Below, piece by piece: positions 19,313 to 27,649 of a DNA stretch of 64,000 bases. The position numbers and the translations under genes were made by a program. This DNA comes from [Clostridium] scindens ATCC 35704 (GTDB lineage: Bacteria; Bacillota; Clostridia; Lachnospirales; Lachnospiraceae). The notes beneath the pieces are model-generated. The model had not been told where the DNA came from and ran no database searches. It saw only the letters and a program-made list of their open reading frames with translations. The stretch lies in the NCBI RefSeq assembly GCF_004295125.1, contig NZ_CP036170.1:2482501-2546500 (forward strand). Reading direction: 5' to 3'. Position 1 is the stretch's first letter. Every line of letters begins with the position of its first letter.

Positions 19313-20041
19313 ATGGAAAAAACAATCCAAATTTCCGGGCTGAGCAAATCTTATGATGGAAAGAAAGTGATTGAGAATCTCAGCTTCTCAGTTGCTGCGG
19401 GTGAAGTGTACGGTCTGCTTGGAGCAAATGGCGTAGGCAAGAGTACTACAATAGAATGTATCCTTGGGACAAAGAAAGCGGATTCGGGAACGGTTCGCAT
19501 TTTGGGGTTAGACCCGTGGACGGAGCGAAAGCAACTTTTTAAGCAGATTGGGGTACAGTTCCAGGAAGTAAATTATCCAGACAAGATCAAGGTAAAAGAA
19601 TTGTGTGAGGAAACGACCTGCCTTTATAGGTATCCAATGGCATATAAAGAGTTGCTGCACAAATTTGGTCTGGCAGATAAGGAAAACGCTTTTGTAAACG
19701 AGTTATCTGGAGGACAGAAGCAAAGATTATTTATTGTGCTGTCTCTTATCCCTAATCCCAGGGTGGTCTTTTTGGATGAGCTTACCACAGGGCTTGATAC
19801 AAAAGCGAGAAGAGGTGTTTGGAAAAGCCTGCAGGAGTTAAAGAAACATGGCCTGACAATATTTCTGTCTTCTCATTTCATGGATGAGGTGGAAATTCTC
19901 TGTGACCGGATTGGTATCCTGAAGGATGGCGGATTTGCCTTTGAAGGGACTGTGGAAGAAGCGGTGGCATTAAGTCCCTATGAGAGATTGGAAGATGCGT
20001 ATTTGTGGTTTACTGGAGAGGAGGAAGAGGACAATGAATAA
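19313..20041 (+). CDS. ABC transporter ATP-binding protein
   Basis: The 242-residue ATPase shows Walker A GANGVGKST (K43), the LSGGQKQR signature near 131, Walker B VVFLDELTTGLD and the switch His in SSHFMDE. These are the marks of an exporter-type ABC subunit of the drug/peptide (DrrA/CcmA-like) group. AAGGAGG precedes the ATG. Its last bases overlap the permease start, so the pair is translated together. Substrate unknown; the double-HTH MerR upstream hints at small-molecule or drug export. Confidence 0.92.
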   Translation: MEKTIQISGLSKSYDGKKVIENLSFSVAAGEVYGLLGANGVGKSTTIECILGTKKADSGTVRILGLDPWTERKQLFKQIGVQFQEVNYPDKIKVKELCEETTCLYRYPMAYKELLHKFGLADKENAFVNELSGGQKQRLFIVLSLIPNPRVVFLDELTTGLDTKARRGVWKSLQELKKHGLTIFLSSHFMDEVEILCDRIGILKDGGFAFEGTVEEAVALSPYERLEDAYLWFTGEEEEDNE

Positions 20042-20777
20042 ATTTTTTACAATGTTGAAAACAGAACTGAAGCTATCCTTCCGGGGAATGGACATGGTTA
20101 TTTTTGCTCTCTGTATGCCGGTAGTGGTTACTATAATTTTGGGAGTCATTTATGGAGCAAAAACAGCGGCTCCCGAAATAACATATACCTTTTTGGAACA
20201 GTCCTTCGGGGCATTATCGACCATTGCGATTTGTGCAGGTGGTGTGATGGGGCTTCCGCTGTTGATTTCCGATTACCGTCAGAAAAAGATATTAAAAAGA
20301 TATAAAGTTACGCCTACAAGTCCGGCATTTCTGCTCGCAGTGTGGGTGACGATTTATGCAATCTACTCGTTGCTGTCCTTGTGCCTTGTTTTTGGAGTTT
20401 TATCCATATTTTTTGGATGCAGGTTCAACGGGGCGATAGGAATTTTCTTGTTCATGTATCTTCTGGTGATGTTTTCGATGTTCAGCATCGGACTTATGGT
20501 AGGAGGTGTTGCGCCTGATACGAAAACAGCCAGTGTGGCTGCCAGCCTCCTGTATTTTCCGATGCTCATTTTTTCAGGGGCAACCTTACCTTATGAAGTG
20601 ATGCCGTCTGCATTGCAGAAAATTGCAGATGTTCTGCCTTTGACACAGGGGATTAAGTTGCTGAAAGCAACTTCGTTGGGCCTACCGTTAGAATCAGTCT
20701 GGTTTCCAATTGCCATAATGGCGGTGGTCACAGTGGTCTGTGGAGGCATTGCCATACGTTTTTTCAAATGGGAATAG
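20034..20777 (+). CDS. ABC-2 type transporter permease
   Basis: The start is ATG 20034, preceded by GGAGAGGAGGAAG and overlapping the ATPase stop. The 247-residue protein has about six hydrophobic segments, including VIFALCMPVVVTIILGVIYG, IYSLLSLCLVFGVLSIFFG and the closing FPIAIMAVVTVVCGGIAIRF. The ABC2 signature region is visible at LYFPMLIFSGATLPYEVMP. It would form the membrane channel for the preceding ATPase. Confidence 0.9.
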   Translation: MNKFFTMLKTELKLSFRGMDMVIFALCMPVVVTIILGVIYGAKTAAPEITYTFLEQSFGALSTIAICAGGVMGLPLLISDYRQKKILKRYKVTPTSPAFLLAVWVTIYAIYSLLSLCLVFGVLSIFFGCRFNGAIGIFLFMYLLVMFSMFSIGLMVGGVAPDTKTASVAASLLYFPMLIFSGATLPYEVMPSALQKIADVLPLTQGIKLLKATSLGLPLESVWFPIAIMAVVTVVCGGIAIRFFKWE

Positions 20778-20835
20778 ATGCGGAATTTGTAGTTAACTTT
20801 ATACTGATGACGATTTAAATTGCCACCTACCAAAG

Positions 20836-20863
20836 TACGAGAGTCGTTTGACTCTCGTATAAT
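20836..20863 (+). promoter_or_regulatory. Perfect palindrome abutting a TATAAT box
   Basis: TACGAGAGTC (20836-20845) and GACTCTCGTA (20850-20859) form a perfect 10-bp inverted repeat with a 4-base centre. TATAAT (20858-20863) overlaps the right arm. This arrangement fits a MerR-type operator-promoter for the decayed MerR gene that begins about 35 bases downstream. The hairpin could also slow transcription leaving the ABC operon, but no T-run follows. Confidence 0.5.
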
Positions 20864-20896
20864 GTGAAGTTTTATAATGAAGAACAGGTGGTTTCT

Positions 20897-21178
20897 TTGT
20901 TAAAATAGGACAGTTTTCAGTCCTGTTTCAAATCAGTATCTACATGTTGAGGCATTATGATGAAATTGGTCTGTTGATTCCGGAGCAGGTAGATGAGCTT
21001 ACAGGGTACAGATATTACAGTGAAAGGCTGCCGCTAATTGCGGGGAAGATACAGGCATTGAAAAGTATGGGCCTGAGTCTGAATTTGATTAAGGAAATAT
21101 AGACAAAGTATTTGGACAACAAAGGGTTAAAAATTATTTTGAACTCCAGGCTATGGAGCAAAAAGAGAAGATAAAATA
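20897..21178 (+). pseudogene. Decayed MerR-family regulator
   Basis: Fragments in shifting frames read as a MerR protein: KIGQFSVLFQ, then MLRHYDEIGLLIPEQVDELTGYRYYSERLP and SMGLSLNLIKEI. The in-frame run stops at TAG 21100-21102, and the next frame continues with VKNYFELQAMEQKEKIK. A missing A near 20903 breaks the presumed TTG start from the body. At least two lesions make this a pseudogene. Its operator-like promoter is still visible upstream. Confidence 0.7.
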
Positions 21179-21198
21179 GAAACTGCAAGTTTGTTCTT

Positions 21199-21657
21199 AT
21201 GATTTTAGTGGCACAGCGAGGTGAGTATGTGGGAAAGCTGATTGTACTTTCGTTGGATGAATCAGAAAAAATTATATATGACAAAATAATGAAAATCGTA
21301 GGAGAATCAGATATTTGTGTGGATAAAACATTATTAAAAGAGCAGGAACCAATGCGAATCGGCGAATTATATATTCAGTCGGAACAGCATAAAGTTTTGA
21401 AACGAGATCAGGAAGTGAGACTGACAAATATTGAGTTCCGAATTCTGTATGTACTGGCTCTTCATCAAGGTAGCATTCTTTCTAAAGAACAAATTTATAA
21501 CTTCGTCTGGAATGGGGAGTATCTCTGGGATGACAGCAACATCACTTCCCATATCCGCCGCCTTCGAAAGAAAATTGAAGATGACCCTAGCCGGCCTGAG
21601 TATATCCAGACTGTACGAGGGGTTGGTTATCGAATGAATATGGTAAAAAAGGAATAG
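21199..21657 (+). CDS. OmpR/PhoB-type winged-helix protein lacking its receiver domain
   Basis: Residues about 50-150 are a good trans_reg_C winged helix: VRLTNIEFRILYVLALHQGSILSKEQIYNFVW, then SNITSHIRRLRKKIEDD and the wing IQTVRGVGYRM. The preceding ~50 residues do not resemble a phosphorylatable receiver and no RBS precedes ATG 21199, so this is probably the 3' half of a response regulator joined to unrelated sequence. Expression is doubtful. A strong terminator overlaps its end. Confidence 0.55.
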   Translation: MILVAQRGEYVGKLIVLSLDESEKIIYDKIMKIVGESDICVDKTLLKEQEPMRIGELYIQSEQHKVLKRDQEVRLTNIEFRILYVLALHQGSILSKEQIYNFVWNGEYLWDDSNITSHIRRLRKKIEDDPSRPEYIQTVRGVGYRMNMVKKE

Positions 21658-21704
21658 GCAGTGTTCTGAAGCGTAACGCTTGGAATGCTGCCTATTCCTT
21701 TTTT
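21651..21704 (+). terminator. Rho-independent terminator
   Basis: GGAATAGGCAG (21651-21661) pairs perfectly with CTGCCTATTCC (21688-21698) and six T residues follow. A small inner hairpin (AAGCG / CGCTT) sits in the loop. The left arm overlaps the last codons of the winged-helix gene. Confidence 0.9.
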
Positions 21705-21960
21705 AGGAACGAGTAGGGTTTGGTATGGTGTAATATCTGCGGATATATTAATAATAATTAGCAGACTGGAGGAATGGAATATGCAGAACAAAGTATGGGA
21801 ACAGGTTGGATGCAAATTCCGGTCGAACGGTACGCTAATTCCAATATTATCGGTATGTGCATTCTGATATAACGGTATGAACTTTCTGCTCGAACGGTAC
21901 GCCTTTCCTTTATTATTGTGATGTAACTATTATTCATCACAGTGTAAAGGAGGAGCAATT

Positions 21961-23532
21961 ATGCACGACTACACTACTATCATAGGTGTCATAGAACTAA
22001 GACTTAACAAGATCAGCTATGACAATGTTCAGAAACGATATCGAATTGGAAGAAGCGGAATCTCACTGATTATGGAACGCTATCGGGATTCTGGATTATC
22101 ATTGGATGATTTAAAGCAGATGCCGGCCGAAAAGGTGGTCAATCTGATTTATCCCAAGGATAATCTTCGCCACAAAAACATTCCGTTGCCTGATTTTCAC
22201 CAAATTCATGAGAACATGATCCAAATGGGAAAGAATGCAGACCTTGGATTTCTGTGGATCGAGTACAAAAAGAAAAATCCTAATGGTTATCAGCTATCAC
22301 AGTTTTACAAACTGTATAGAGACTTTCTGGTAAATACTTATGGATCCACAAAAGTATCCATGCCGGTTGAACGAATTCCCGGTGAAAAGATGTACATCGA
22401 CTGGGTAGGTGATCAACCAGAGCTGCTTCTGGATCCTTCAACTGGAGAACTCAAGAAAGTACACATTTTTGCAACAACTCTTGGTTTCAGCAGTCTTGTT
22501 TATGCAGAAGCCTTTCCAGATGAAAAACTGCCACATTTTATCACTGGTACCGTACATGCATTATCTTTTTACGGTGCTGTTCCCAGATATCTTGTGCCGG
22601 ATAATCTGAAAACGGCTGTTACCCGACATAATAAGGATGAGCTTGTATTACAGACGGCTTTTTCAGATCTGGAAACTTTTTATGATACAATCATACTTCC
22701 ACCACCGCCGCGCAAACCAAAGGGAAAAGCAACGATTGAAAATCATGTTCGCTTTCTGGAAATCTATTTAGTCGAAGAACTTAAGAAAAATACCTATACC
22801 TCGCTTGAGGCTTTAAATGATGCTACAAAAAGAATTGTAGAGGACATCAATCAGCGACCATTTCAGAAAAAATCAGATATCCGTAAATCAAGGATAACTG
22901 GATTTGAAAAGTATGACAAACCGCGTATGAACAAGCTTCCCGGCGAGAATTACACGCTTTGTGATTATAAGTACTTTCTTAAAGTTCCTGATAATTATCA
23001 TCTTGAATATGATGCCCACTACTACTCTGTATTGTATACCCAAAGAGGAAAGCCGGCAATTCTAAAGGCAACAATGGCAGAAATAAGGATCTGCGATGAG
23101 TACAACCGTCTGATCTGCCGACATCCGAGATCCTACAGGGATTTTCCGCTATATATCACAGATGACAGCCATATGCCGCAAGAACATCTTTATTATAAAG
23201 AGGTTAATGCCCATGATGGTGCTTATTATCGGCGGTGGGCATCTGTATACGGCGATTCTATGGTCACTCTTATAGATAGGATCCTGCGCAGTCCAAAACA
23301 TGAAGAACAAGCTTACAACAGTTGTGCCGGAGTCCTTCATTCCTGTAAGGATGTGCCACACAGGCTCGTACAAGAAGCTGCGGATAAATGTGTAGAAGCA
23401 AATGCCTGCAAGTATTCTTATTTTAAAAAAGTACTTGGCATGGTCCAAAACAATCATTCTATTAATAACACAGCTGCATCAGGAACACTTCCTTCCCATG
23501 CAAATATCCGTGGAAAGGAGGCCTATAAATAA
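21961..23532 (+). CDS. istA: IS21-family transposase IstA
   Basis: The 523-residue protein has an N-terminal HTH region, the rve catalytic core with acidic residues in YIDWVGD, VPDNLK and KATIENHV, and the C-terminal beta-barrel segment seen in IstA. In the family it cuts and joins the element ends, and needs IstB for target choice. AAAGGAGG precedes the ATG. The length is normal with no internal stop. Confidence 0.93.
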   Translation: MHDYTTIIGVIELRLNKISYDNVQKRYRIGRSGISLIMERYRDSGLSLDDLKQMPAEKVVNLIYPKDNLRHKNIPLPDFHQIHENMIQMGKNADLGFLWIEYKKKNPNGYQLSQFYKLYRDFLVNTYGSTKVSMPVERIPGEKMYIDWVGDQPELLLDPSTGELKKVHIFATTLGFSSLVYAEAFPDEKLPHFITGTVHALSFYGAVPRYLVPDNLKTAVTRHNKDELVLQTAFSDLETFYDTIILPPPPRKPKGKATIENHVRFLEIYLVEELKKNTYTSLEALNDATKRIVEDINQRPFQKKSDIRKSRITGFEKYDKPRMNKLPGENYTLCDYKYFLKVPDNYHLEYDAHYYSVLYTQRGKPAILKATMAEIRICDEYNRLICRHPRSYRDFPLYITDDSHMPQEHLYYKEVNAHDGAYYRRWASVYGDSMVTLIDRILRSPKHEEQAYNSCAGVLHSCKDVPHRLVQEAADKCVEANACKYSYFKKVLGMVQNNHSINNTAASGTLPSHANIRGKEAYK

Positions 23533-24297
23533 GTGAGAATACAAAGCGAAATCACATTGACACCGGAAGAACAGGCCCTGATTTCTCGACTGAAAAGTTT
23601 CAGAGTTCCGGAAATGGCACGTATATTGGAGGAACAGTTGAGAGATCCGAATGCGGATCTGAATACTTTTAAGGAACGTATGTCAGCGATGATCAATTCG
23701 GAATGGCAATCAAGGGCGGATAAACGCTTCAATCGTTTGATGAAAGAAGCTCATCTCAGGTATCCGGCTGCAGATCTTGATGAGACGATTTATCGTCCTG
23801 AGCGTCAGTTAGACACGCAGATAATTGAACGTCTGAGCACTTGTCACTGGATAGAGGAAGGAAAAAACCTGATTGTAACAGGTTCTTCAGCAAGTGGTAA
23901 AACGTATTTGATCAATGCTTTTTGCGTAACAGCTATGAAACAGTCCAAAAGTGTCAGGTATATCAAAGCGAACACTCTTATGAGTGAAATGGAACAAGCA
24001 CGTATCAAAGCTACTAATCTGGATTATCTGAACAAACTTACGAAACTCGATCTTCTTGTGATAGATGACTTTGGCCTGATGGATCTTGATCTCGATAAAT
24101 GCCGAGATCTTTTTGAAGTACTTGATACCCGTGATGGACGGAAATCTACAGTTGTGATTTCTCAATTTCCTGTCAGCTCCTGGTTTGATATGTTTGCAGA
24201 TAACACTTACGCAGATGCCTGCCTTACAAGAATTACCGACAAGCATCATACATATCGTCTGGAAATGAATGGTATCAACATGAGAGAAACGGAATAA
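23533..24297 (+). CDS. istB: IS21-family helper ATPase IstB
   Basis: The 254-residue AAA+ protein shows Walker A TGSSASGKTYL and Walker B LLVIDDFGLMDLD, a DnaC/IstB-like layout. The GTG start at 23533 follows AAGGAGG at the proper distance, one base past the istA stop. Residues 1-95 form the helical N-terminal domain. In the family IstB oligomers bend the target DNA and stimulate IstA. Confidence 0.92.
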   Translation: MRIQSEITLTPEEQALISRLKSFRVPEMARILEEQLRDPNADLNTFKERMSAMINSEWQSRADKRFNRLMKEAHLRYPAADLDETIYRPERQLDTQIIERLSTCHWIEEGKNLIVTGSSASGKTYLINAFCVTAMKQSKSVRYIKANTLMSEMEQARIKATNLDYLNKLTKLDLLVIDDFGLMDLDLDKCRDLFEVLDTRDGRKSTVVISQFPVSSWFDMFADNTYADACLTRITDKHHTYRLEMNGINMRETE

Positions 24298-24392
24298 AAG
24301 ATATCAATAGTATTTTGTACCGCTAAAAATGGAATAGCCGTTCCGCGCATGCGGAACGGAAATCCCATTCAACCGTAATTTACAAGGTTGGA

Positions 24393-24698
24393 TGTTTTTT
24401 GAATAAGCTTCGTTGTGAAAATGTGACGAGGGACACCGCAGTTGAGGTGCCGGGATATAGAGATACACAGCAGGAATTAGAGGAGATGCGTGAAACGTGT
24501 GAGGAGATAGTTCGTAGTCTTCCTGAAGCTCAGTGGCAAACGCTGTTGGAGTGGATGGCAAAGCTGGAAGATATGAATTCTATGGAGGGGCAGAAGGCAT
24601 ACTGTCAAGGATATGTAGACTGCATCCTTCTATTAAGCGGTCTGGGACTTTTCCGGCAGGAAATATCTCCAGAGGAATTGATTAAACAGATACAGTGA
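24393..24698 (+). pseudogene. Small gene interrupted by the IS21 (3' part; 5' part at 21781-21810)
   Basis: Removing the IS21 and one copy of the octamer joins ATG 21781 (RBS GGAGG just upstream, ten codons MQNKVWEQVG) in frame to base 24393, giving an uninterrupted 111-residue protein that ends at 24698. The rebuilt product is helical and charged (ELEEMRETCEEIVRSLPEAQWQ) with a short hydrophobic stretch (CILLLSGLGL). The family is not recognised. It lies just before the convergent XRE gene. In the present state only a short TTG-started fragment could be made. Confidence 0.75.
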
Positions 24699-24800
24699 CG
24701 AAAAGGCTCATTTTTGCAGGAGGATTCCGGTGCAGGGATGAGCCTTGAAAATTACAGGAAAAATGTGATGTAAACACCGCCTGAATACCGCCTTTATCTG

Positions 24801-25145
24801 TTACTCTGAATCTGAAGGCATTTCACTCTCGGACAGCAACGCTTCTGTGGTGGCAAGGATGACACGGAGTTGCCCTTCATCACAGCGTGTAAGTAGACGC
24901 TCAATCTGCTGATATGTAGTATTGGTCAGATTCTCATTTGGATAGATAACAGTATCTGCTGACAGGTTGAAGTAGCGGATTACTTTTTCGAAGACATCGT
25001 AGCTCGGATTGTTCCGGAAGCGCTCCAGGTCTTTGAGATATGGTAAAGAAATATCCAGTATTTCAGCTAATTCTGCTTGTGTGAGTTTCTTATCCATTCG
25101 TGCATTTTTCAGCATGATGCCGAACTGTCTTGGATGAATAGCCAT
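24801..25145 (-). CDS. XRE-family transcriptional regulator
   Basis: The 114-residue protein has an XRE helix-turn-helix at residues 8-65 (FGIMLKNARMDKKLTQAELAEILDISLPYLKDLE) and a helical C terminus. The minus-strand RBS AGGAGGTGAT is near-perfect. It is transcribed away from the DUF3825 gene and the prophage early module, and three 17-bp palindromes lie in the shared upstream region, the nearest within 35 bases of the start. This is the layout of a phage or island repressor with autoregulation. Confidence 0.85.
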   Translation of the reverse strand: MAIHPRQFGIMLKNARMDKKLTQAELAEILDISLPYLKDLERFRNNPSYDVFEKVIRYFNLSADTVIYPNENLTNTTYQQIERLLTRCDEGQLRVILATTEALLSESEMPSDSE

Positions 25146-25162
25146 GATATCACCTCCTGTAA

Positions 25163-25345
25163 GTATGTTAGTGCCATACCTTTGAAAAGTAAAAATGGCG
25201 ATACAAGACTTTTTGAGAATGGTACAACCATACTTATTGGAAGAATGGAGATGTTTTTGATGGATAGAGGAGTGGCTTTACGGTTAAAAAAATTCAGGCA
25301 GTATCCGTAGAGAACTGCACCATCAATAGTATGGCAGAGCCATAC
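25163..25345. promoter_or_regulatory. Three 17-bp operator-like palindromes upstream of the XRE gene
   Basis: Three sites share the form G(T/A)ATG-N7-CATAC: 25163-25179, 25217-25233 (GAATG variant), and 25329-25345. The last is a perfect palindrome, AGTATGGC-AGA-GCCATACT, if one base is added on each side. They lie between the divergent XRE and DUF3825 genes, and the first is close to the XRE RBS. The XRE protein is the obvious candidate binder; this is inference. A short frame at 25250-25308 in the same stretch has little support. Confidence 0.65.
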
Positions 25346-25370
25346 TTCCACAAAATTATTATCGCACATA

Positions 25371-25416
25371 GGGAAAAGGCGTGAACGCAGTGTTGTCTGC
25401 AGGAACGCCTTTTCCC
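25371..25416. terminator. Strong hairpin, possible terminator
   Basis: GGGAAAAGGCGT (25371-25382) pairs perfectly over 12 bases with ACGCCTTTTCCC (25405-25416), and GCAG/CTGC form an inner stem. The sequence after it on the + strand is TATTTTGTATTT, a weak T-run. It separates the operator region from the DUF3825 gene and may insulate the two. Confidence 0.6.
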
Positions 25417-25571
25417 TATTTTGTATTTCAGGGAGTATGGGACATGGGAAAGGAGTGAGGAAGAAATAGGACCATAGAAATAATAGTCAGTTATATGAAT
25501 ACATGAGATAGAGTGCCATTGGAAGAGATTGGACGGTGGAAAATACAGATTGTTATGAAAGGAACATAAGA

Positions 25572-26381
25572 ATGATAGAAACGGATTTATTTGATTTTGC
25601 TTATGTGCCGGACTGGTACGGACAATTGGACGAGTTGTCGAAACTGGCTCTACCGGAGCCATGGCGGTTCAAGAAGCCAATTTATAAGACGAAAAATGAG
25701 GATACCCCCATACTGGAGCGGTACATACATATTGTTTTCCGAAAGCAGAGCATTGATTTTAATTCAGAAAGGGATGCCAGGAAAGCGGCAGGTTATTTTC
25801 ATGTGGAAAATGAGTGTGCCTGTTTTCATACAGGATTATACACATCCCGATACAAAGGGATTTATGCCTGCTTTGATCGGAACCATAAAAAGACTTCGAT
25901 GAAAGATTGGTACTTCAGGGGATTCTGCGATGAACTGTCACCGTTTCTGAAATATGTGCAGCCATTGCCGCAGATGCCCTCCTACTATATGGCGCAGAAC
26001 GGCGCAGGTTTTCAACCAGACTGGCCTATCAGGGTCAACGTGGAACACATATTGGGAGACACAGATAATCTGGAGCGTATTCCAGCGAAAATCCGTAAAG
26101 CCAGGAATCTGCCACTTTTATTTGAAACGGCAGTGGAACTTGGCAGGAGAAAGACAGTAGTTGAGCCGGGGCTTATAGTGCCGCAAGGGTATCAGGGAAA
26201 GATGCAGTATCTTCTCCCGATATATCTGACGAATGAGAAAAAGCCTGATCTTGCTCTGACACTGACAGTTATGGAAGGATACTATTTGGGTAATACATGC
26301 CTGACACTGGAAATGGCTTATTTGAATGCCAGAGTAATATCAAGTCCGATAGCTCCCTGGCTGACAGAACTTGTAAAATAA
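25572..26381 (+). CDS. DUF3825-domain protein
   Basis: ATG 25572, with GAAAGGAAC just upstream, is chosen over GTG 25536; the conserved region starts directly at the new N terminus. The 269 residues fit DUF3825: FAYVPDWYGQLDELSKLA, a CFHTGLYTSRYKGIYACFD segment, RVNVEHILGDTDNLERIP, and the ending LALTLTVMEGYYLGNTCLTLEMAYLNARV. The function of the family is not established. It is the first gene to the right of the XRE operator region and may be under its control. Confidence 0.75.
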   Translation: MIETDLFDFAYVPDWYGQLDELSKLALPEPWRFKKPIYKTKNEDTPILERYIHIVFRKQSIDFNSERDARKAAGYFHVENECACFHTGLYTSRYKGIYACFDRNHKKTSMKDWYFRGFCDELSPFLKYVQPLPQMPSYYMAQNGAGFQPDWPIRVNVEHILGDTDNLERIPAKIRKARNLPLLFETAVELGRRKTVVEPGLIVPQGYQGKMQYLLPIYLTNEKKPDLALTLTVMEGYYLGNTCLTLEMAYLNARVISSPIAPWLTELVK

Positions 26382-26454
26382 AAGGAATCAAGATGATTCA
26401 TATACTCCCTACCCCTGAATGCCGGATAGCAGCCAAGAAAGGAGTGTATGTGAT

Positions 26455-26658
26455 ATGCAAAGAAAGAAGGAGGTACAGGCTAATGGACTAGAGAAGAAAA
26501 GGAGATCCATTCTATGTCCAAAATGCGGACACAGGCTATTGGATGCATCTGTAAATACAAAAGCACAGTTGGTTACCCCGACAAAGAACTGTAATCCCGA
26601 TTTCGTGATAAAGTGCAGGCATTGCAGTTCAGAAATCGGGGTAATTAAAACTGAATAG
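26455..26658 (+). CDS. Small zinc-ribbon protein
   Basis: ATG 26455 is ten bases after GGAG at 26441-26444. The 67-residue protein has two CxxC pairs, CPKCGHR and CRHCSSE, about 32 residues apart, with a basic N terminus. This is the pattern of a single zinc ribbon like those of small cysteine-rich proteins common on Clostridia mobile elements. A nucleic-acid-binding role is plausible but unproven. Confidence 0.6.
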   Translation: MQRKKEVQANGLEKKRRSILCPKCGHRLLDASVNTKAQLVTPTKNCNPDFVIKCRHCSSEIGVIKTE

Positions 26659-26979
26659 AGGAAATCTGATTCGCTCCAAATGTTTACGCAGGGAGCTGAC
26701 CGAGGCGCTACGGTAATACGGCAAGTCTCATAAGGAATGTATATGGGATAGGGAAACGGATAGCTAAATCGGGACAAGGATCATTCGTTTGTTTGAGCAT
26801 GATGCACGAGGGGGAGATTTCATTCCTTAGTTATCGGTTAAACCCTCACGATACCATCTGAAAGATGATGGAGACGACATTCAGCCTGGCAAGCGGCACT
26901 TTTGTGCTGCTTGTCAGGCTCTTTTTTTATTTTAGCGGCTAAGGTGCCGCCTGCCGGGCTCCGAAAGGAGAACGGCAAA
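26659..26979 (+). other. Leader-like interval before the early phage module
   Basis: These 320 bases hold no complete gene. A broken frame reads RSKCLRRELTEALR, a TAA, then YGKSHKECIWDRETDS (26670-26770), which looks like a small protein cut by one stop. Short pairing segments follow (CCATC / GATGG near 26850), and a strong terminator ends the interval. It may be a transcribed leader for the sigma-like gene or a decayed small gene. Confidence 0.4.
26883..26928 (+). terminator. Rho-independent terminator before the sigma-like gene
   Basis: AGCCTGGCAAGCGGCAC and GTGCTGCTTGTCAGGCT form a long stem with few mismatches and a TTTT loop, followed by C and seven T. It closes the DUF3825/zinc-ribbon transcription unit, or attenuates entry into the early phage genes. 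Confidence 0.85.
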
Positions 26980-27366
26980 TTGAAAATCAATTACACATTT
27001 GCAAATGGTGAGACCTCTGACGTAGAGGTCAATGAGGAAATCGGAAACTTAATCCTGGATTCCAGACGGGAGGAAAGCAATCAGGATCGGAAGGAGCGGT
27101 ACCATTGCTATTCCCTGGATGCAGCGGAATATGAAGGCGAGGATTATGCGGACGGCAGTACTCCGGAGACAGAACTTTTTCTGCAGCTTGAAAACCAGCG
27201 GATCAAAGAGGCGTTCGAGCAGCTCTCAGAGGTACAGCGGCGCAGGCTGCTGATGCTGGCCGAAGGGGTATCCCTCCGGGAGATCGCCCGCCGGGAGGGT
27301 AAGGACATCAAGTCCATCCGAGAATCCATCGAATGGGCCAGAAAAAAGTTTTTGAAATATTTCTGA
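26980..27366 (+). CDS. Sigma-70 region 4-like protein
   Basis: AAAGGAG (26964-26970) places the start at TTG 26980, giving MKINYTFANG; upstream in-frame starts overlap the terminator. The 128-residue product ends in a sigma region 4 / LuxR-like HTH: QLSEVQRRRLLMLAEGVSLREIARREGKDIKSIRESIEWARKKF. The N-terminal half lacks a core-binding region 2. It heads the early phage operon and is a likely transcription activator, though this is inferred. Confidence 0.75.
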   Translation: MKINYTFANGETSDVEVNEEIGNLILDSRREESNQDRKERYHCYSLDAAEYEGEDYADGSTPETELFLQLENQRIKEAFEQLSEVQRRRLLMLAEGVSLREIARREGKDIKSIRESIEWARKKFLKYF

Positions 27367-27448
27367 GACACCCCCTCAAAACAGCCTTCAAATCTCCGTA
27401 TGTTGAAGGACATCCCGATACCGTCCTTCAGAAAGCAGAGGTGATGAG

Positions 27449-27649
27449 ATGAAACACACATTACAGATCCGTGTTTCAAAGAAGCCTGTGAACAGCGGAG
27501 CAGTCAGTGTGCGGAATGTCTCTGTGCGGGAGCGGTTCATGCGTTTCCTGCTGGGTGACAAGGTCAGGCTGACAGTCATTGTTCCGGGCAGTTCTGTGGA
27601 GGAACTCTCGATCCGGGAGATAGCGGAAGGAGGGCTGGCACATGAGTAA
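27449..27649 (+). CDS. Small phage protein of unknown function
   Basis: The 66-residue protein (MKHTLQIRVSKKPVNSG) starts after GAGGTGATGAG and overlaps the next gene by eight bases. It is basic at the N terminus and acidic at the end, with no recognised domain. The gap before it (27367-27448) contains a CCTTCAA/TTGAAGG hairpin without a T-run. Confidence 0.6.
   Translation: MKHTLQIRVSKKPVNSGAVSVRNVSVRERFMRFLLGDKVRLTVIVPGSSVEELSIREIAEGGLAHE

Larger units (their letters stand above)
21811..24384 (+). mobile_element. IS21-family element with 8-bp target duplication
   Basis: The ends begin TGCAAATTCCGGTCGAACGG (21811) and, read inward from the right, TGTAAATTACGGTTGAATGG (24384): 20-bp inverted repeats with four mismatches. 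The octamer AGGTTGGA is directly repeated at 21803-21810 and 24385-24392, within the 4-8 bp range known for IS21. Subterminal transposase-binding-like repeats TCGAACGGTACGC occur at 21823-21835 and 21890-21902. A perfect 9-bp stem (CCGTTCCGC-GCAT-GCGGAACGG, 24338-24359) lies near the right end. istA and istB are both intact, and the element interrupts a small gene. Confidence 0.95.
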
